Shown piece by piece: positions 25,096 through 33,548 of a stretch of 64,000 bases of DNA. The notes beneath the pieces were generated by a model, which saw nothing but the letters and a program-made list of their open reading frames with translations, did not search any database and was not told the DNA's origin. Within the stretch, counting starts at the first letter, position 1; every line of letters begins with the position of its first letter. Origin of the DNA: a virus; the IMG/VR virus record IMGVR_UViG_3300004151_000007, positions 1 to 64,000 of that record; one strand, written 5' to 3'. A program made the position numbers and the translations under genes.

Positions 25096-26414
25096 CCGAT
25101 TCCGTTCCAAGCCAAGCCGCCATGAGGGCCCGTGCCCGCCGGGTCCGTCGCGGTGAAACCGTCGAAGCCGAAGCCCGAAAGCGCACGAGCAAGGCGTCGC
25201 TTCAGGGCATGTTGCAACTCCCACTCCTGGAAACGCTGGAGGACGCCGGCGACAAAGCCCGGCCCCGCGACCTCTACCACCAACTCGCCGAGCGCTTGGG
25301 CGTGCCGGTTGATCTCCGCCAGGAGCGCCGGACCTGCGGCGATGGCCAGAGCTATGTCGTGTTCGAGCAGCAGGTTCGTTGGGCGCGTCAGACTGCCGTG
25401 ATGGAAGGGCTGATCGCCGACGGCACGCGCGGGATCTGGGAACTGGCCGATCCCGGTCACGCGAAGCTGCTGCGCGCCCGGCGCGGCGTCACGCTGCTGA
25501 TCTACTCGACCGACCTCGGGGTGGCTCTATGGGCGCATGCCGAGGACGCCGCGTCGGTGATAGAGCGGGAGTCGGTCAACCTCATCCTGACCAGCCCGCC
25601 TTATCCTGTGGTCTCGCGCGATTACGGTCGCGTGGATGTTCCGGCATGGCTGGACTGGATGAAACGCCTGACACTGCTGTGGCGCGACCTGCTGACCGAC
25701 ACCGGCACGCTGGCCCTGAACTTGGGCGATGTCCATGTGCCGGGCAGTCCGGCGCTCAGCCCCTATGTCGAGCGCTACGTGCTGAACGCGATCGACGACT
25801 GCGGCTTCCACCTCGCCGGCAGGATGCCGTGGTTCTCCCCAACCAAGGTCGGCAACATCCAGTGGACCGCCGCGAAGAAGGTTCGGCCGAAGAACCAGGT
25901 CGAGCATGTCGTCCTGCTCTCGAAGACGGCGAATCCATCCTGGGACATCACGCGGTTGCCGCCGGTCCCGTTCAGTCCCAGCACGCAGCGTTGGTGGGCA
26001 AAGGCCAAGCGGGAAAAGGGAATGCGCCCCTCCGGTTACGACATTCGCGAGGCAGCGTTCGAACCGAAGGGCGATGGCGCCCTCCCCGGCAACCTGATCG
26101 TCGCCGCCGGCGCCCCTGGCTCGGACACTTACAGCCGCCGGTGCCGTGCCGCGGGCCTGCCGGTGCACAGCGCTCGGTTCCCGGCAGAGGTGCCGCGGTC
26201 GATCATCTTGACCTGCACGGCGCCTGGGGAGCTGGTCTACGATCCGATGGCCGGGAGCAACGTGACTGGTATGGTCGCGGAAGAACTCGGGCGTCGTCAT
26301 CTCTCGTCTGAGGTGATGCTGAGATCCGTGCAGGGTGCCGCTCTTCGCTTCGAGGGGCGACCGCAGTTCGCCATGCACGTTAACGGCGCTCGCTTCGATG
26401 GTGCCGGACCATGA
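25092..26414 (+). CDS. DNA methyltransferase with N-terminal Mrr_N domain
   Basis: 440 residues from ATG 25092. Residues ~35-120 form a winged helix like the Mrr N-terminal domain (KARPRDLYHQLAERLGVPVD; DGTRGIWELADPGHAKLL), here probably for target recognition. The methyltransferase has ILTSPPYPV (motif IV, N4-cytosine/N6-adenine type) near residue 170 and the AdoMet-binding YDPMAGSNVTGMVAEELGRR near the end, so motif order is permuted (beta class). No restriction partner with a clear nuclease motif is fused. It overlaps both neighbours by 4 bp. Confidence 0.88.
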   Translation: MTDSVPSQAAMRARARRVRRGETVEAEARKRTSKASLQGMLQLPLLETLEDAGDKARPRDLYHQLAERLGVPVDLRQERRTCGDGQSYVVFEQQVRWARQTAVMEGLIADGTRGIWELADPGHAKLLRARRGVTLLIYSTDLGVALWAHAEDAASVIERESVNLILTSPPYPVVSRDYGRVDVPAWLDWMKRLTLLWRDLLTDTGTLALNLGDVHVPGSPALSPYVERYVLNAIDDCGFHLAGRMPWFSPTKVGNIQWTAAKKVRPKNQVEHVVLLSKTANPSWDITRLPPVPFSPSTQRWWAKAKREKGMRPSGYDIREAAFEPKGDGALPGNLIVAAGAPGSDTYSRRCRAAGLPVHSARFPAEVPRSIILTCTAPGELVYDPMAGSNVTGMVAEELGRRHLSSEVMLRSVQGAALRFEGRPQFAMHVNGARFDGAGP

Positions 26415-27394
26415 CCGACCCGCTGGCGTCCATCAAATGGAAGCACGATGACCTCGCGGCCGATCTGGCGGCGCATCTGGACGGGCCCGAGCGGCTGGTG
26501 TGGACCAACATGCAACTCGGCCCCAGCGGGTCGCCGCGGCCTGACGTCTACACGATTCCCAGGACCTACAGCCTGTTCGCGCCACTCGCCTATGAGGTGA
26601 AGGTCAGCGTCCCGGATTTTCGTTCGGACGTCACGTCTGGAAAATGGCAGAGCTACCTGTCCTACGCATGTGCCGTCGTTTTCGCCGTGCCGGCTGGGCT
26701 GGTTGGAAAGGGCGACATCCCTCATGGCTGTGGGCTGATGGCGCGGGGCCCTGCCGGCTGGCGGATGGTGAAGGCCCCAACGCTAAAGGTGATGGAGAAT
26801 CTGCCGCTGCCCGCGTGGCAGAAGCTGATGTGGGACGGTCTGGAGCGGCAGGAGAAGCGGCGGGCGATTGAGCCGCGCAACATCAACCGCTGGCGTTCCG
26901 CAGATACAGTATCCAGGCAGATCGGCGGCGACATCGCTGATCTGTTCCAAAACGCGGACACTGTGCGTAAGGCCGCTGCGGAGCTGCTGGGGCTCATCGG
27001 TCGGCCGGACAAGGAGGATGGCAGCTACGCGCTCACACGGGCTATCCAAAACCTGTCCTACAACGGACGGCGGGTGCAGAAGACATGGGCGGCGCTTGCC
27101 GCTGTGCTGGGCATGGAAGCGGACAAATGGCCCGACTGGCAGGCCATGGAGGAGGCGCATCGGCGCATCGGCCGATTGAAGCCCGGCGCCGATGCGGAAG
27201 AGGTGCGGGACCGGATCAATCTCCTCCGGCACCAACTCGACCGCATGGAGCATGATTTGATCGGCGCTCCACCTGCCACCACGCGTGAGCCGCGCGTGAA
27301 TGACGCGTCGCCCACGAGTGGCGATGGCGTGCCGGACGGTTCCGACACGCCTCTGTTCGCCACGCTCGACGCGCCGGAAGGGGGCTGCTGCTGA
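26411..27394 (+). CDS. MmcB-like PD-(D/E)XK nuclease
   Basis: 327 residues. GSPRPDVYTIPRTYSLFAPL then AYEVKVSVPDFRSDVTSGKW supplies the D...ExK signature of PD-(D/E)XK nucleases. The continuation SYACAVVFAVPAGLV with GLMARGPAGWRMVKAP resembles the MmcB repair-nuclease family common in alphaproteobacteria. Residues ~190-290 are an added helical part. Directly coupled to the methyltransferase, it could be a repair enzyme or the cutting partner of a modification system. Confidence 0.65.
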   Translation: MTDPLASIKWKHDDLAADLAAHLDGPERLVWTNMQLGPSGSPRPDVYTIPRTYSLFAPLAYEVKVSVPDFRSDVTSGKWQSYLSYACAVVFAVPAGLVGKGDIPHGCGLMARGPAGWRMVKAPTLKVMENLPLPAWQKLMWDGLERQEKRRAIEPRNINRWRSADTVSRQIGGDIADLFQNADTVRKAAAELLGLIGRPDKEDGSYALTRAIQNLSYNGRRVQKTWAALAAVLGMEADKWPDWQAMEEAHRRIGRLKPGADAEEVRDRINLLRHQLDRMEHDLIGAPPATTREPRVNDASPTSGDGVPDGSDTPLFATLDAPEGGCC

Positions 27395-28269
27395 TGGCCC
27401 GTATCCGCTCGATCAAGCCCGACTTCTTCACCAGCGAGGACGTCGTTTCGCTCCACCCACTCGCCCGGATTCTGTTCATCGCCACCTGGTGCGAGGCCGA
27501 CCGCGAAGGCCGGATGCGGTGGCGCCCCATGACCCTGAAGATGCGGTACCTCCCCGCTGACAACTGCGACATCGAAGAGCTGTGCGGACAGTTGATCCGG
27601 CAAAAGCTCATTGTTCTCTATGAGGTTAGAGACATTACCTACGCCTATATCCCGACCTTTACGACGCACCAGGTCATCAACAACCGCGAAGCGGCGTCGA
27701 AATTGCCGTCTCCGCCCGTCGCCGTCCAGTCGCCGTCCGATGACGACGCGTGCGGCACGCGTGATCCACGCGTCGGGCACGCGCCGGACACCCCCCTTCC
27801 GGGAAGGGAAGGGAAGGGAAGGGAAGGGAAGGAACGTGGTGGTGAAGCGCGCGCGCCCGAACCAACGCCCCTGACCCCTCCAGGATTGCATTCGGCTTCT
27901 CCGCCTGCCGGTGACGCCTTCCGTGTGGGGAAGGAGGTCGCGACAATCTTGGGCGTGGCCGATAACCCGAACTGGTTCGGTGACTACACTCGCATCACGA
28001 CCTGGCTCAACCAAGGCGCGGACGAGGAACTGATCCTCCGCGTGGTCCGCCGGGTGATGCGGGACCGCGCCGATCCAGCCCCTCCCGACAGCCTGAAGTA
28101 TTTCGACAAGCCGATCCTGCGAGCGATTGCGGAACGCAACGCCCCCATGCCCGAGGTGAAGACCGATGCCCGACCTGACGCCCGCCGTTTCACGTCCGAC
28201 GACGCCCTCCTTGCCGGCTTCGGTGCAGCCGCTGATGACCGGACGCCCGGGTCGCAGCCGGTTCAGTGA
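27394..28269 (+). CDS. Phage replisome organiser-like protein
   Basis: 291 residues; the ATG shares its A with the previous TGA. The N-terminal ~95 residues (RIRSIKPDFFTSEDVVSLHP; YAYIPTFTTHQVINNREA) are a winged helix like those of phage replication initiators in early operons. A disordered linker (~100-175) includes GREGKGREGKER, encoded by six tandem GGGAA units. The C-terminal ~90 residues form a helical domain. The layout resembles lambda O, whose origin iterons also lie within the coding sequence of its linker. Confidence 0.68.
   Translation: MARIRSIKPDFFTSEDVVSLHPLARILFIATWCEADREGRMRWRPMTLKMRYLPADNCDIEELCGQLIRQKLIVLYEVRDITYAYIPTFTTHQVINNREAASKLPSPPVAVQSPSDDDACGTRDPRVGHAPDTPLPGREGKGREGKERGGEARAPEPTPLTPPGLHSASPPAGDAFRVGKEVATILGVADNPNWFGDYTRITTWLNQGADEELILRVVRRVMRDRADPAPPDSLKYFDKPILRAIAERNAPMPEVKTDARPDARRFTSDDALLAGFGAAADDRTPGSQPVQ
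27801..27830 (+). repeat. Six tandem GGGAA pentanucleotides inside the replication gene
   Basis: Six exact copies of GGGAA run through the linker-coding part of the replisome organiser gene. The unit is not a multiple of three, so gain or loss of one copy would change the frame. It could be a slippage site or binding iterons of the lytic origin. Confidence 0.85.
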
Positions 28270-28753
28270 CGATGGGGAATACTTGGGGACCGTCGAAGAC
28301 TGGCGACCGCCGCCGACGCTGCCTGTGGCGGTGCTGGAGGACTGCCGGTCGGCTTTGGCGGTCTACGAACGGGCGCTCGTCCCCATGGAGCCGCATGCGC
28401 TGTCCGGACGCGTCGCCAGCATGCTCAAGCACTATTACCAACCGACCGTGGCCAGCCGGGCGGAACAGGCGGTCCAGCTCCAGCGCGTGGTTGCACACGA
28501 CTGGCACGAAGCGCTGGGCGAGTTTCCCGATTGGGTGGTCACGGACGCCTGTCGGCGCTGGATCAACCGCGAGGAAAAGCGACCGACCCCGGCGGGCATC
28601 CGGGCGGAATGCCAGCGGCTGTGCGCCGAACAGTTCAAAACCCGCGACCGGCTCCGCGTGATCGTGGAGGCCAGCGCCCCCTCGCACGAGCGGTCGGCGA
28701 ACGTCGTCCAGCTTCCAAATCTGCGGCGCGTCCAAGACGCCGGCCGAGAATGA
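28166..28753 (+). CDS. Replication-region protein, unknown
   Basis: 195 residues from ATG 28166, overlapping the replication gene by 104 bp; an internal ATG at 28235 would reduce the overlap to 35 bp and is equally plausible. The block HYYQPTVASRAEQAVQLQRV and FPDWVVTDACRRWINREEKR then PTPAGIRAECQRL is a pattern seen in proteins beside phage primosome genes. A helicase-loader or primosome accessory role is inferred from this position only. Confidence 0.6.
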   Translation: MPDLTPAVSRPTTPSLPASVQPLMTGRPGRSRFSDDGEYLGTVEDWRPPPTLPVAVLEDCRSALAVYERALVPMEPHALSGRVASMLKHYYQPTVASRAEQAVQLQRVVAHDWHEALGEFPDWVVTDACRRWINREEKRPTPAGIRAECQRLCAEQFKTRDRLRVIVEASAPSHERSANVVQLPNLRRVQDAGRE

Positions 28754-29055
28754 GAAAGGAAATGGGAAAAATGGGAAGTGTTCGGGAAAATGGGAGAGAA
28801 ACGGGAAATTTCTCGGAAAAACAATGCATAAGCGGCCATTTTGGGGGCGACTGGCCCCGTCTTGCCGCTGATCTGGCGTCGGCGCTGGATGATACCTGGA
28901 TCTTCCTGTTCATCGCGGCATCGACGGCCGCCAACCAGTGCCGCGCGCCGCTCCACCGGACCCACGCCGAGATGCTGGCGCGGGTGCATCGCGTTATGAC
29001 GGAGCGCACGCCGCCGGTTTGCTGTCAGCGGTACCCACCTCCCGGTTGCCGATGA
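28750..29055 (+). CDS. Small hypothetical protein with repetitive start
   Basis: 101 residues from ATG 28750 (ATGA overlap). The first ~25 codons come from purine-rich DNA with several ATGGGAA units. The rest (WPRLAADLASALDDTWIFLF, IAASTAANQCR) could be a short helical domain. It is not recognised. The purine-rich start may matter as DNA, given the GGGAA array ~950 bp upstream. Confidence 0.4.
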   Translation: MRKEMGKMGSVRENGRETGNFSEKQCISGHFGGDWPRLAADLASALDDTWIFLFIAASTAANQCRAPLHRTHAEMLARVHRVMTERTPPVCCQRYPPPGCR

Positions 29056-29132
29056 TCTTGGCCGAGCACGGCTATGACCTGGACGGCCTCCTCGCCCTCA
29101 CACCGAACCAGAAGGGACAACCCCATGGGTGA
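29052..29132 (+). CDS. Possible 26-residue coupling ORF
   Basis: ATG 29052 overlaps the previous stop (ATGA) and its own stop overlaps the next start. It encodes MILAEHGYDLDGLL then ALTPNQKGQPHG. It is either a tiny protein or a translational bridge to the DUF5131 gene; the GAAGGGA of the next ribosome site lies within it. Confidence 0.3.
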   Translation: MILAEHGYDLDGLLALTPNQKGQPHG

Positions 29133-30336
29133 CAAAACCGGAATCGAGTGGACCGATGCGACCTGGAATCCGCTGGCTGGCTGTTCCTTGGTCTCGCCCG
29201 GTTGCACCAACTGCTACGCCATGAAGGAGGCCGCCCGGCTGGAGCGGATGGGCGGAAAGGGCGGGGCGAAATATGCCGGGCTGACCAAGGCGAGCAAGGC
29301 GGGCCCGGTCTGGACAGGAGAGGTTCGGCTGCATTCGCCGTCGCTGTCCCAGCCGCTGCGTTGGGGCCGGGCTCGGCGCATCTTCGTGAACTCCATGTCC
29401 GACCTGTTCCACGAGTCCGTGCCCGATGAGGCGATTGACCGCGTGTTCGTCGTGATGGCGCTCGCGGCTCGGCACACATTCCAGGTTTTGACCAAGCGAT
29501 CGGCTCGCATGCGGGCCTACATCGCCGGGTTCTCGTGGGAGCGTGCGATTGCGAGTTGCACCGGTCCTGACGGCGTCTCGGTGATCCCGCGCCACTCGGT
29601 TGACGATCTGCGGGGCGCCTTCGGGTTACGGCCGCGGCGCCCGAGCGAAGCCGACCGCTCGGCATGGCCGGTTCCGAACGTCTGGTTGGGCGTGTCGGTG
29701 GAGGACCAGCCGCGCGCCGATGAGCGTATCCCGGACCTGTTGCGCACGCTGGCGGCTGTGCGATTTGTCAGCATGGAGCCTTTGTTGAGACTGGTTGACC
29801 TTACCAGGGTCGTGTTGAAGCCGTCGGATGCGCCGGAGCGTGGGAAGCCGCCGGTGACGATGAATGCCTTGCGAGGGTGGCACGGCGGCGCCGACGGCCT
29901 GACTCGACTGGATTGGGTGATCGTCGGCGGAGAGAACGGGCCGCGCCCGATGCATCCCGATTGGGTGCGGGCGGTTCGTGATGCCTGCGCGCGTGCCGGC
30001 GTCGCCTTCCTGTTCAAGCAGTGGGGGAGCTGGGGCTTGTACGGGCCGCGCGACAAAGATGGCGCACTGAAGCCGATCGAGGCCTTCGCGCTGGCCAACG
30101 ACGGCGCGCTCTACCGCTTGACGGACCTTGCCTACCCCGACGGCCCGCGCCGCAGTGAGGCCATCCGCTCCAACCACGACAGTGCAGCGTTGCACACGGT
30201 CTATCGAGTGGGGAAGAGGCTCGCCGGCCAGGAATTGGATGGTCGCACCCACGACGAAATGCCTCCGGTTTACTTCGTCGCGGAAGTTGCACGCATAGGG
30301 ACGCAGTCCTCTGTGCCGACGCTGGCCAGCGGGTGA
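29125..30336 (+). CDS. Phage Gp37/Gp68-family (DUF5131) protein
   Basis: 403 residues from ATG 29125. KTGIEWTDATWNPLAGCSLV and PGCTNCYAMKEAARLERMGG, then IFVNSMSDLFHESVPDEAID and FQVLTKRS, form the well-known pattern of the phage Gp37/Gp68 family (DUF5131). The Cys residues (C-x5-C-x2-C) suggest a bound metal or cluster. The C-terminal half (WVIVGGENGPRPMHPDWVRA, then FLFKQWGSWG) is also typical. Enzymatic function is unknown. A degenerate second copy of the first third lies at 32690. Confidence 0.85.
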   Translation: MGDKTGIEWTDATWNPLAGCSLVSPGCTNCYAMKEAARLERMGGKGGAKYAGLTKASKAGPVWTGEVRLHSPSLSQPLRWGRARRIFVNSMSDLFHESVPDEAIDRVFVVMALAARHTFQVLTKRSARMRAYIAGFSWERAIASCTGPDGVSVIPRHSVDDLRGAFGLRPRRPSEADRSAWPVPNVWLGVSVEDQPRADERIPDLLRTLAAVRFVSMEPLLRLVDLTRVVLKPSDAPERGKPPVTMNALRGWHGGADGLTRLDWVIVGGENGPRPMHPDWVRAVRDACARAGVAFLFKQWGSWGLYGPRDKDGALKPIEAFALANDGALYRLTDLAYPDGPRRSEAIRSNHDSAALHTVYRVGKRLAGQELDGRTHDEMPPVYFVAEVARIGTQSSVPTLASG

Positions 30337-30538
30337 CGGAGGGGCGGCGAGACACCCCACCCCCAAGATATGGTGGCTGATTATAGTCCTATCTTCAACC
30401 GACCTTCATAATCTCTGGACCCCTTGTAAACCCTGGTTTTCTGCCGCCGAGCAAAAACGTCTAATATGATATATGGAAAATCGGCACTTTTCCAAGGCGG
30501 ACAACTGTCCTTTACCCATTCCTAACGGGAATTGACCC

Positions 30539-31255
30539 ATGAAGCATATCAACCTCGCCCCCACCGGCACCATAAGCGTGCCCGACGTCGGCGATCCGCA
30601 AGCGCTCCAGCGCTTCAGTGACCTCGCCTGCGGCATGGTTGAGCGCTCCTTCTTAGCCCGGGGTGCTGCCGATCTGGCCGTGGCCGAGCATCTGACCGCT
30701 GGGCCGTCTGGGCCGCCTGCCGCCGTGCAAGTTCTGGAGGGCATGACCATGATGGCCATTTCGGCTGATTTGGTCGCGCGGATCGAGAAGGCGCTGCCGG
30801 CCCGGCTGGCGTGGGAGCTGGCCAAGGCTATTGCCACGGATCCCGTCACCGACCGCGAGTTCATCGAGGAGGTGCTGGCCAACCTCGAAGGCGCATGGTC
30901 CGCGCCCTTCATGGGGCTGCCGGAGGAGGCATGGCGGCCTGAACTGGACCGGGCGCAGAACATCGTTTTGGGTGGCTTTGTCGGCCGGACGATCGTTACC
31001 CCGCTCCACTTGGTGGCCTTGCTTAACCAGGACCTCCTCGACAGCCGGGTTTGGACCTATCCGGATAACGGTGGGTACGACCTTGGCTACAACACGCTTG
31101 TGCGCCGCCTCCTCGATGACGGCGAAGCCCATGGCGACCACAACAACACCCTCATCGACCGCTGCGGGGCCACAGCACGCAAGCACGCCCGCCGGGCGCG
31201 CCAACGGCTGGCGGCCGCCGGGTTCTATCTCACCCCCCTTTGGAGTGCCGCTTGA
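30539..31255 (+). CDS. Hypothetical protein
   Basis: 238 residues from ATG 30539, after a ~200-bp gap with AT-rich patches (around 30.36-30.48 kb) that may hold a promoter. Not recognised. Mostly helical (AWELAKAIATDPVTDREFIE; TPLHLVALLNQDLLDSRVWT), with a basic C-terminus (KHARRARQRLAAAGFYLTPL) that could touch nucleic acid. It couples to the next gene through TGATG. Confidence 0.5.
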   Translation: MKHINLAPTGTISVPDVGDPQALQRFSDLACGMVERSFLARGAADLAVAEHLTAGPSGPPAAVQVLEGMTMMAISADLVARIEKALPARLAWELAKAIATDPVTDREFIEEVLANLEGAWSAPFMGLPEEAWRPELDRAQNIVLGGFVGRTIVTPLHLVALLNQDLLDSRVWTYPDNGGYDLGYNTLVRRLLDDGEAHGDHNNTLIDRCGATARKHARRARQRLAAAGFYLTPLWSAA

Positions 31256-32697
31256 TGACCGCCGTCCCCTCTGCCGCCCCTTCCGTGGCGCCCGTCGCGG
31301 ACGCCCCCGCGCGGAAGACTTTCGACGCTTTCCAGCGCTGGTACATCAACCCGGCGAAGCGCCGGCGAAACGAGTGGCCGGAGGATCTGACGGAATCCGA
31401 CCTGGAGGAGATAGCGGCGCTCGTCCCCCGCTTCCTCCACCCCGACGTGAGCGGGCTCGTGCTGGCGAATGCGTTGGGGGTGCTGCTGGCGCATCTGGCG
31501 AAGGAGCGGAGGGCCCATGCCGGTTGTGTCGACGCGATGCGTGAGGCGAGCAATCGGCAGGTCCAGCGTCGGCAGGTCCTGGAGCGGACCATCACCGACC
31601 TCCGGATCGACCTGGGGGCCGCAGAGGCTGCATTGGGCCGCCGCACCATGGAATTGGAGGATGCGCGGTTGTGCGAGATGTACCGTCGGCGCCGGGCGGA
31701 GGCGCGGGCCGACGACCTGACGGCGTCCTTCGATCTGCGCCAACGGGCGGACGTGCGGGCCATTGAGCGTTGGCAGGCTGCCACGGGCCGGGCCATGGAA
31801 TGGCCCGACCATGCCGACCTGGTGGTCTGGTTGCTGGAGCGCCTGGAGGCGGCCGAAGGGCGGGCGACCGAGCTGGAGCGGCAGGCCGGCGACCGGGTGA
31901 CGGTCATGCATGCCGCTGCTGACGAGCTGGAGCGCCTGTGGGTCGAGCACGGCGACGGGGATGCGTCTCCGAAGCTGGTGATGCGTCTGCGCGAGGAGCT
32001 GGGCGGGTGCTATCCCGGCCGCTGTCGAGCCTTCAAAGTGGTGGCGGAGGCGAAGCACAAGGAGCGTCTGGAACTGCTGGAGCGATGGGTGGTGCTGCGC
32101 TGCGTGGACGCGGAGGCAGAGCGCGACCTGTTGCTCGTGCGTGTCGCGGGGATGGAGCGCGCGGTGGAAGCGCTGAAAGCACCTACCGCAGCCTTTATCA
32201 AGGGTCCGGTGAAGCCCAACGACATCGAGATGCTAACCATTGAGGAGGACGCGGGGCAGTTCCAGGTGCCGATGGTGTGGAGTGCACCTGCCGTCGACGT
32301 GGTCCAGGCCATGGAGGCAATTGATCCTTTCGTGCGGCACGCGCGACGCCTCCTGGTGGGCTGGGCGAAGGAGCCGGAAGGGTTTGCGTCGGGTGCGATG
32401 AAAGTCACCTTCTCCGACCTTCGGCGGATCATCGCACTGTGGGACTCGCTGAAGGCTTCGCCTGCGGCGGCCGGCGGACAGCATCTGACGCTGGAAGACC
32501 TGTCCGAGCTGGCCAACGCGCCGGACTTGCCGCTGGACGAGGCCCTGGCCCGCATTGTCTTTGCAGCACTCGATTCCCCGGAGCGCGCGGTGCGCCAAGC
32601 GGCGGCCGTGGTGCCGATGACTCTGGATCAAGAAAAGAACCGTTGGGTGGTGGCCCTGCCGACGGACGCCGAGCCGAAGGAGAAGACCCATGGGTGA
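31255..32697 (+). CDS. Coiled-coil hypothetical protein
   Basis: 480 residues from ATG 31255, sharing the A of the previous TGA. The centre (~75-290) is rich in heptad-like Arg/Glu/Leu helices (VLERTITDLRIDLGAAEAAL; LLERLEAAEGRATELERQAG). The N-terminal ~60 and C-terminal ~130 residues look globular. No catalytic motif is visible. Its end overlaps the start of the degenerate DUF5131 copy by 8 bp. Confidence 0.5.
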   Translation: MTAVPSAAPSVAPVADAPARKTFDAFQRWYINPAKRRRNEWPEDLTESDLEEIAALVPRFLHPDVSGLVLANALGVLLAHLAKERRAHAGCVDAMREASNRQVQRRQVLERTITDLRIDLGAAEAALGRRTMELEDARLCEMYRRRRAEARADDLTASFDLRQRADVRAIERWQAATGRAMEWPDHADLVVWLLERLEAAEGRATELERQAGDRVTVMHAAADELERLWVEHGDGDASPKLVMRLREELGGCYPGRCRAFKVVAEAKHKERLELLERWVVLRCVDAEAERDLLLVRVAGMERAVEALKAPTAAFIKGPVKPNDIEMLTIEEDAGQFQVPMVWSAPAVDVVQAMEAIDPFVRHARRLLVGWAKEPEGFASGAMKVTFSDLRRIIALWDSLKASPAAAGGQHLTLEDLSELANAPDLPLDEALARIVFAALDSPERAVRQAAAVVPMTLDQEKNRWVVALPTDAEPKEKTHG

Positions 32698-32944
32698 CAA
32701 GACCGGGATCGAGTGGGCCGATGCGACCTGGAACCCGCTGGCCGGCTGTTCTGTGGTCTCGTTCGGCTGCACCAACTGCTATGCCATGGGCGAGGCCGCG
32801 CGCCTTGAGCGTATGGGCGGAAAGGGCGGCGCCGAAGTATGTCGGGCTGACCAAGGCGGGCCAGGCCGTCCGCTTGTGGACGAGAAAGATCGGCTGTCGG
32901 AGAAACTGTGGTGGGCGTATGGGAGGGAGCGGGGTAATGGCTAA
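32690..32944 (+). pseudogene. Degenerate partial duplicate of the DUF5131 gene
   Basis: The first ~45 codons (KTGIEWADATWNPLAGCSVV; FGCTNCYAMGEAARLERMGG) duplicate the N-terminus of the 29125 gene at recognisable DNA identity. One extra base after GGKGGA shifts the frame; a second change seems to restore it (EKDRLSEKLWWAYGRE), then the sequence stops. The remaining two thirds of the family are absent. A remnant or a truncated 84-residue product. Confidence 0.65.
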
Positions 32945-33548
32945 CCCAAACATTCCCGGCCTTCTGCCGGACGTTCATGATCCGGGTGGGCGCTCGTTCC
33001 CGCTGGCGCCCGATGTCGAGGGAACGGCCGTCTTCGGTGGGGAGCGGGACTGCTACCGCTATCTCCTCACCCGTGAATGGTCGCTCGGCGGCCTGACCGC
33101 CATGTTCGTGATGATGAACCCGAGCTGTGCTGACCCGCTGCGCGACGATATGACGATCAAGGGCATCACGAGGAAGGTGCGGAGCTGGCCCTGGAAGGGC
33201 CTCCCGCGGGCCTTTGGTCGGCTGGTGGTCGCCAATACCTTCGCCTACCGCGCCAAGGATCAGGCGCGCTTGGCGGAGGTGGAGGACCCGATCGGGCCGG
33301 ACAACGATACCCACATTTTGACGGCTGCGGCGCGAGCCGACCTAGTGGTGATGGCCTACGGGAAGCCAAAGGTCGCCGCCCTCCGCCAGCGCGGATGGGC
33401 GGTCGCCGGCATGCTCCAGGCAGCCGGCCATGACCTGTACACCATCGCGGAATCGCACGATGGAGTGCCGAGGCACCCGCTCTATGTCGCGGACAGCATC
33501 GTACCGCGGCTGTGGCGGTCCTGGTCGGAGGAGCGAACTCATGCATGA
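32937..33548 (+). CDS. DUF1643-like phage protein
   Basis: 203 residues from ATG 32937. CYRYLLTREWSLGGLTAMFV with MMNPSCADPLRDDMTIKGIT, then LVVANTFAYRAKDQARLAEV and PIGPDNDTHI, is the DUF1643 pattern. The family is common in phages and mobile elements and of unknown function; its conserved Asn/Asp residues hint at an enzyme. The upstream in-frame extension is only remnant DUF5131 sequence. Confidence 0.8.
   Translation: MANPNIPGLLPDVHDPGGRSFPLAPDVEGTAVFGGERDCYRYLLTREWSLGGLTAMFVMMNPSCADPLRDDMTIKGITRKVRSWPWKGLPRAFGRLVVANTFAYRAKDQARLAEVEDPIGPDNDTHILTAAARADLVVMAYGKPKVAALRQRGWAVAGMLQAAGHDLYTIAESHDGVPRHPLYVADSIVPRLWRSWSEERTHA

Noticed and set aside
27611-27874. 87-codon ORF in the other frame across the GGGAA array
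   Set aside because: Arg/Pro-rich shadow of the replication gene; it would matter only if repeat slippage redirects translation into it.
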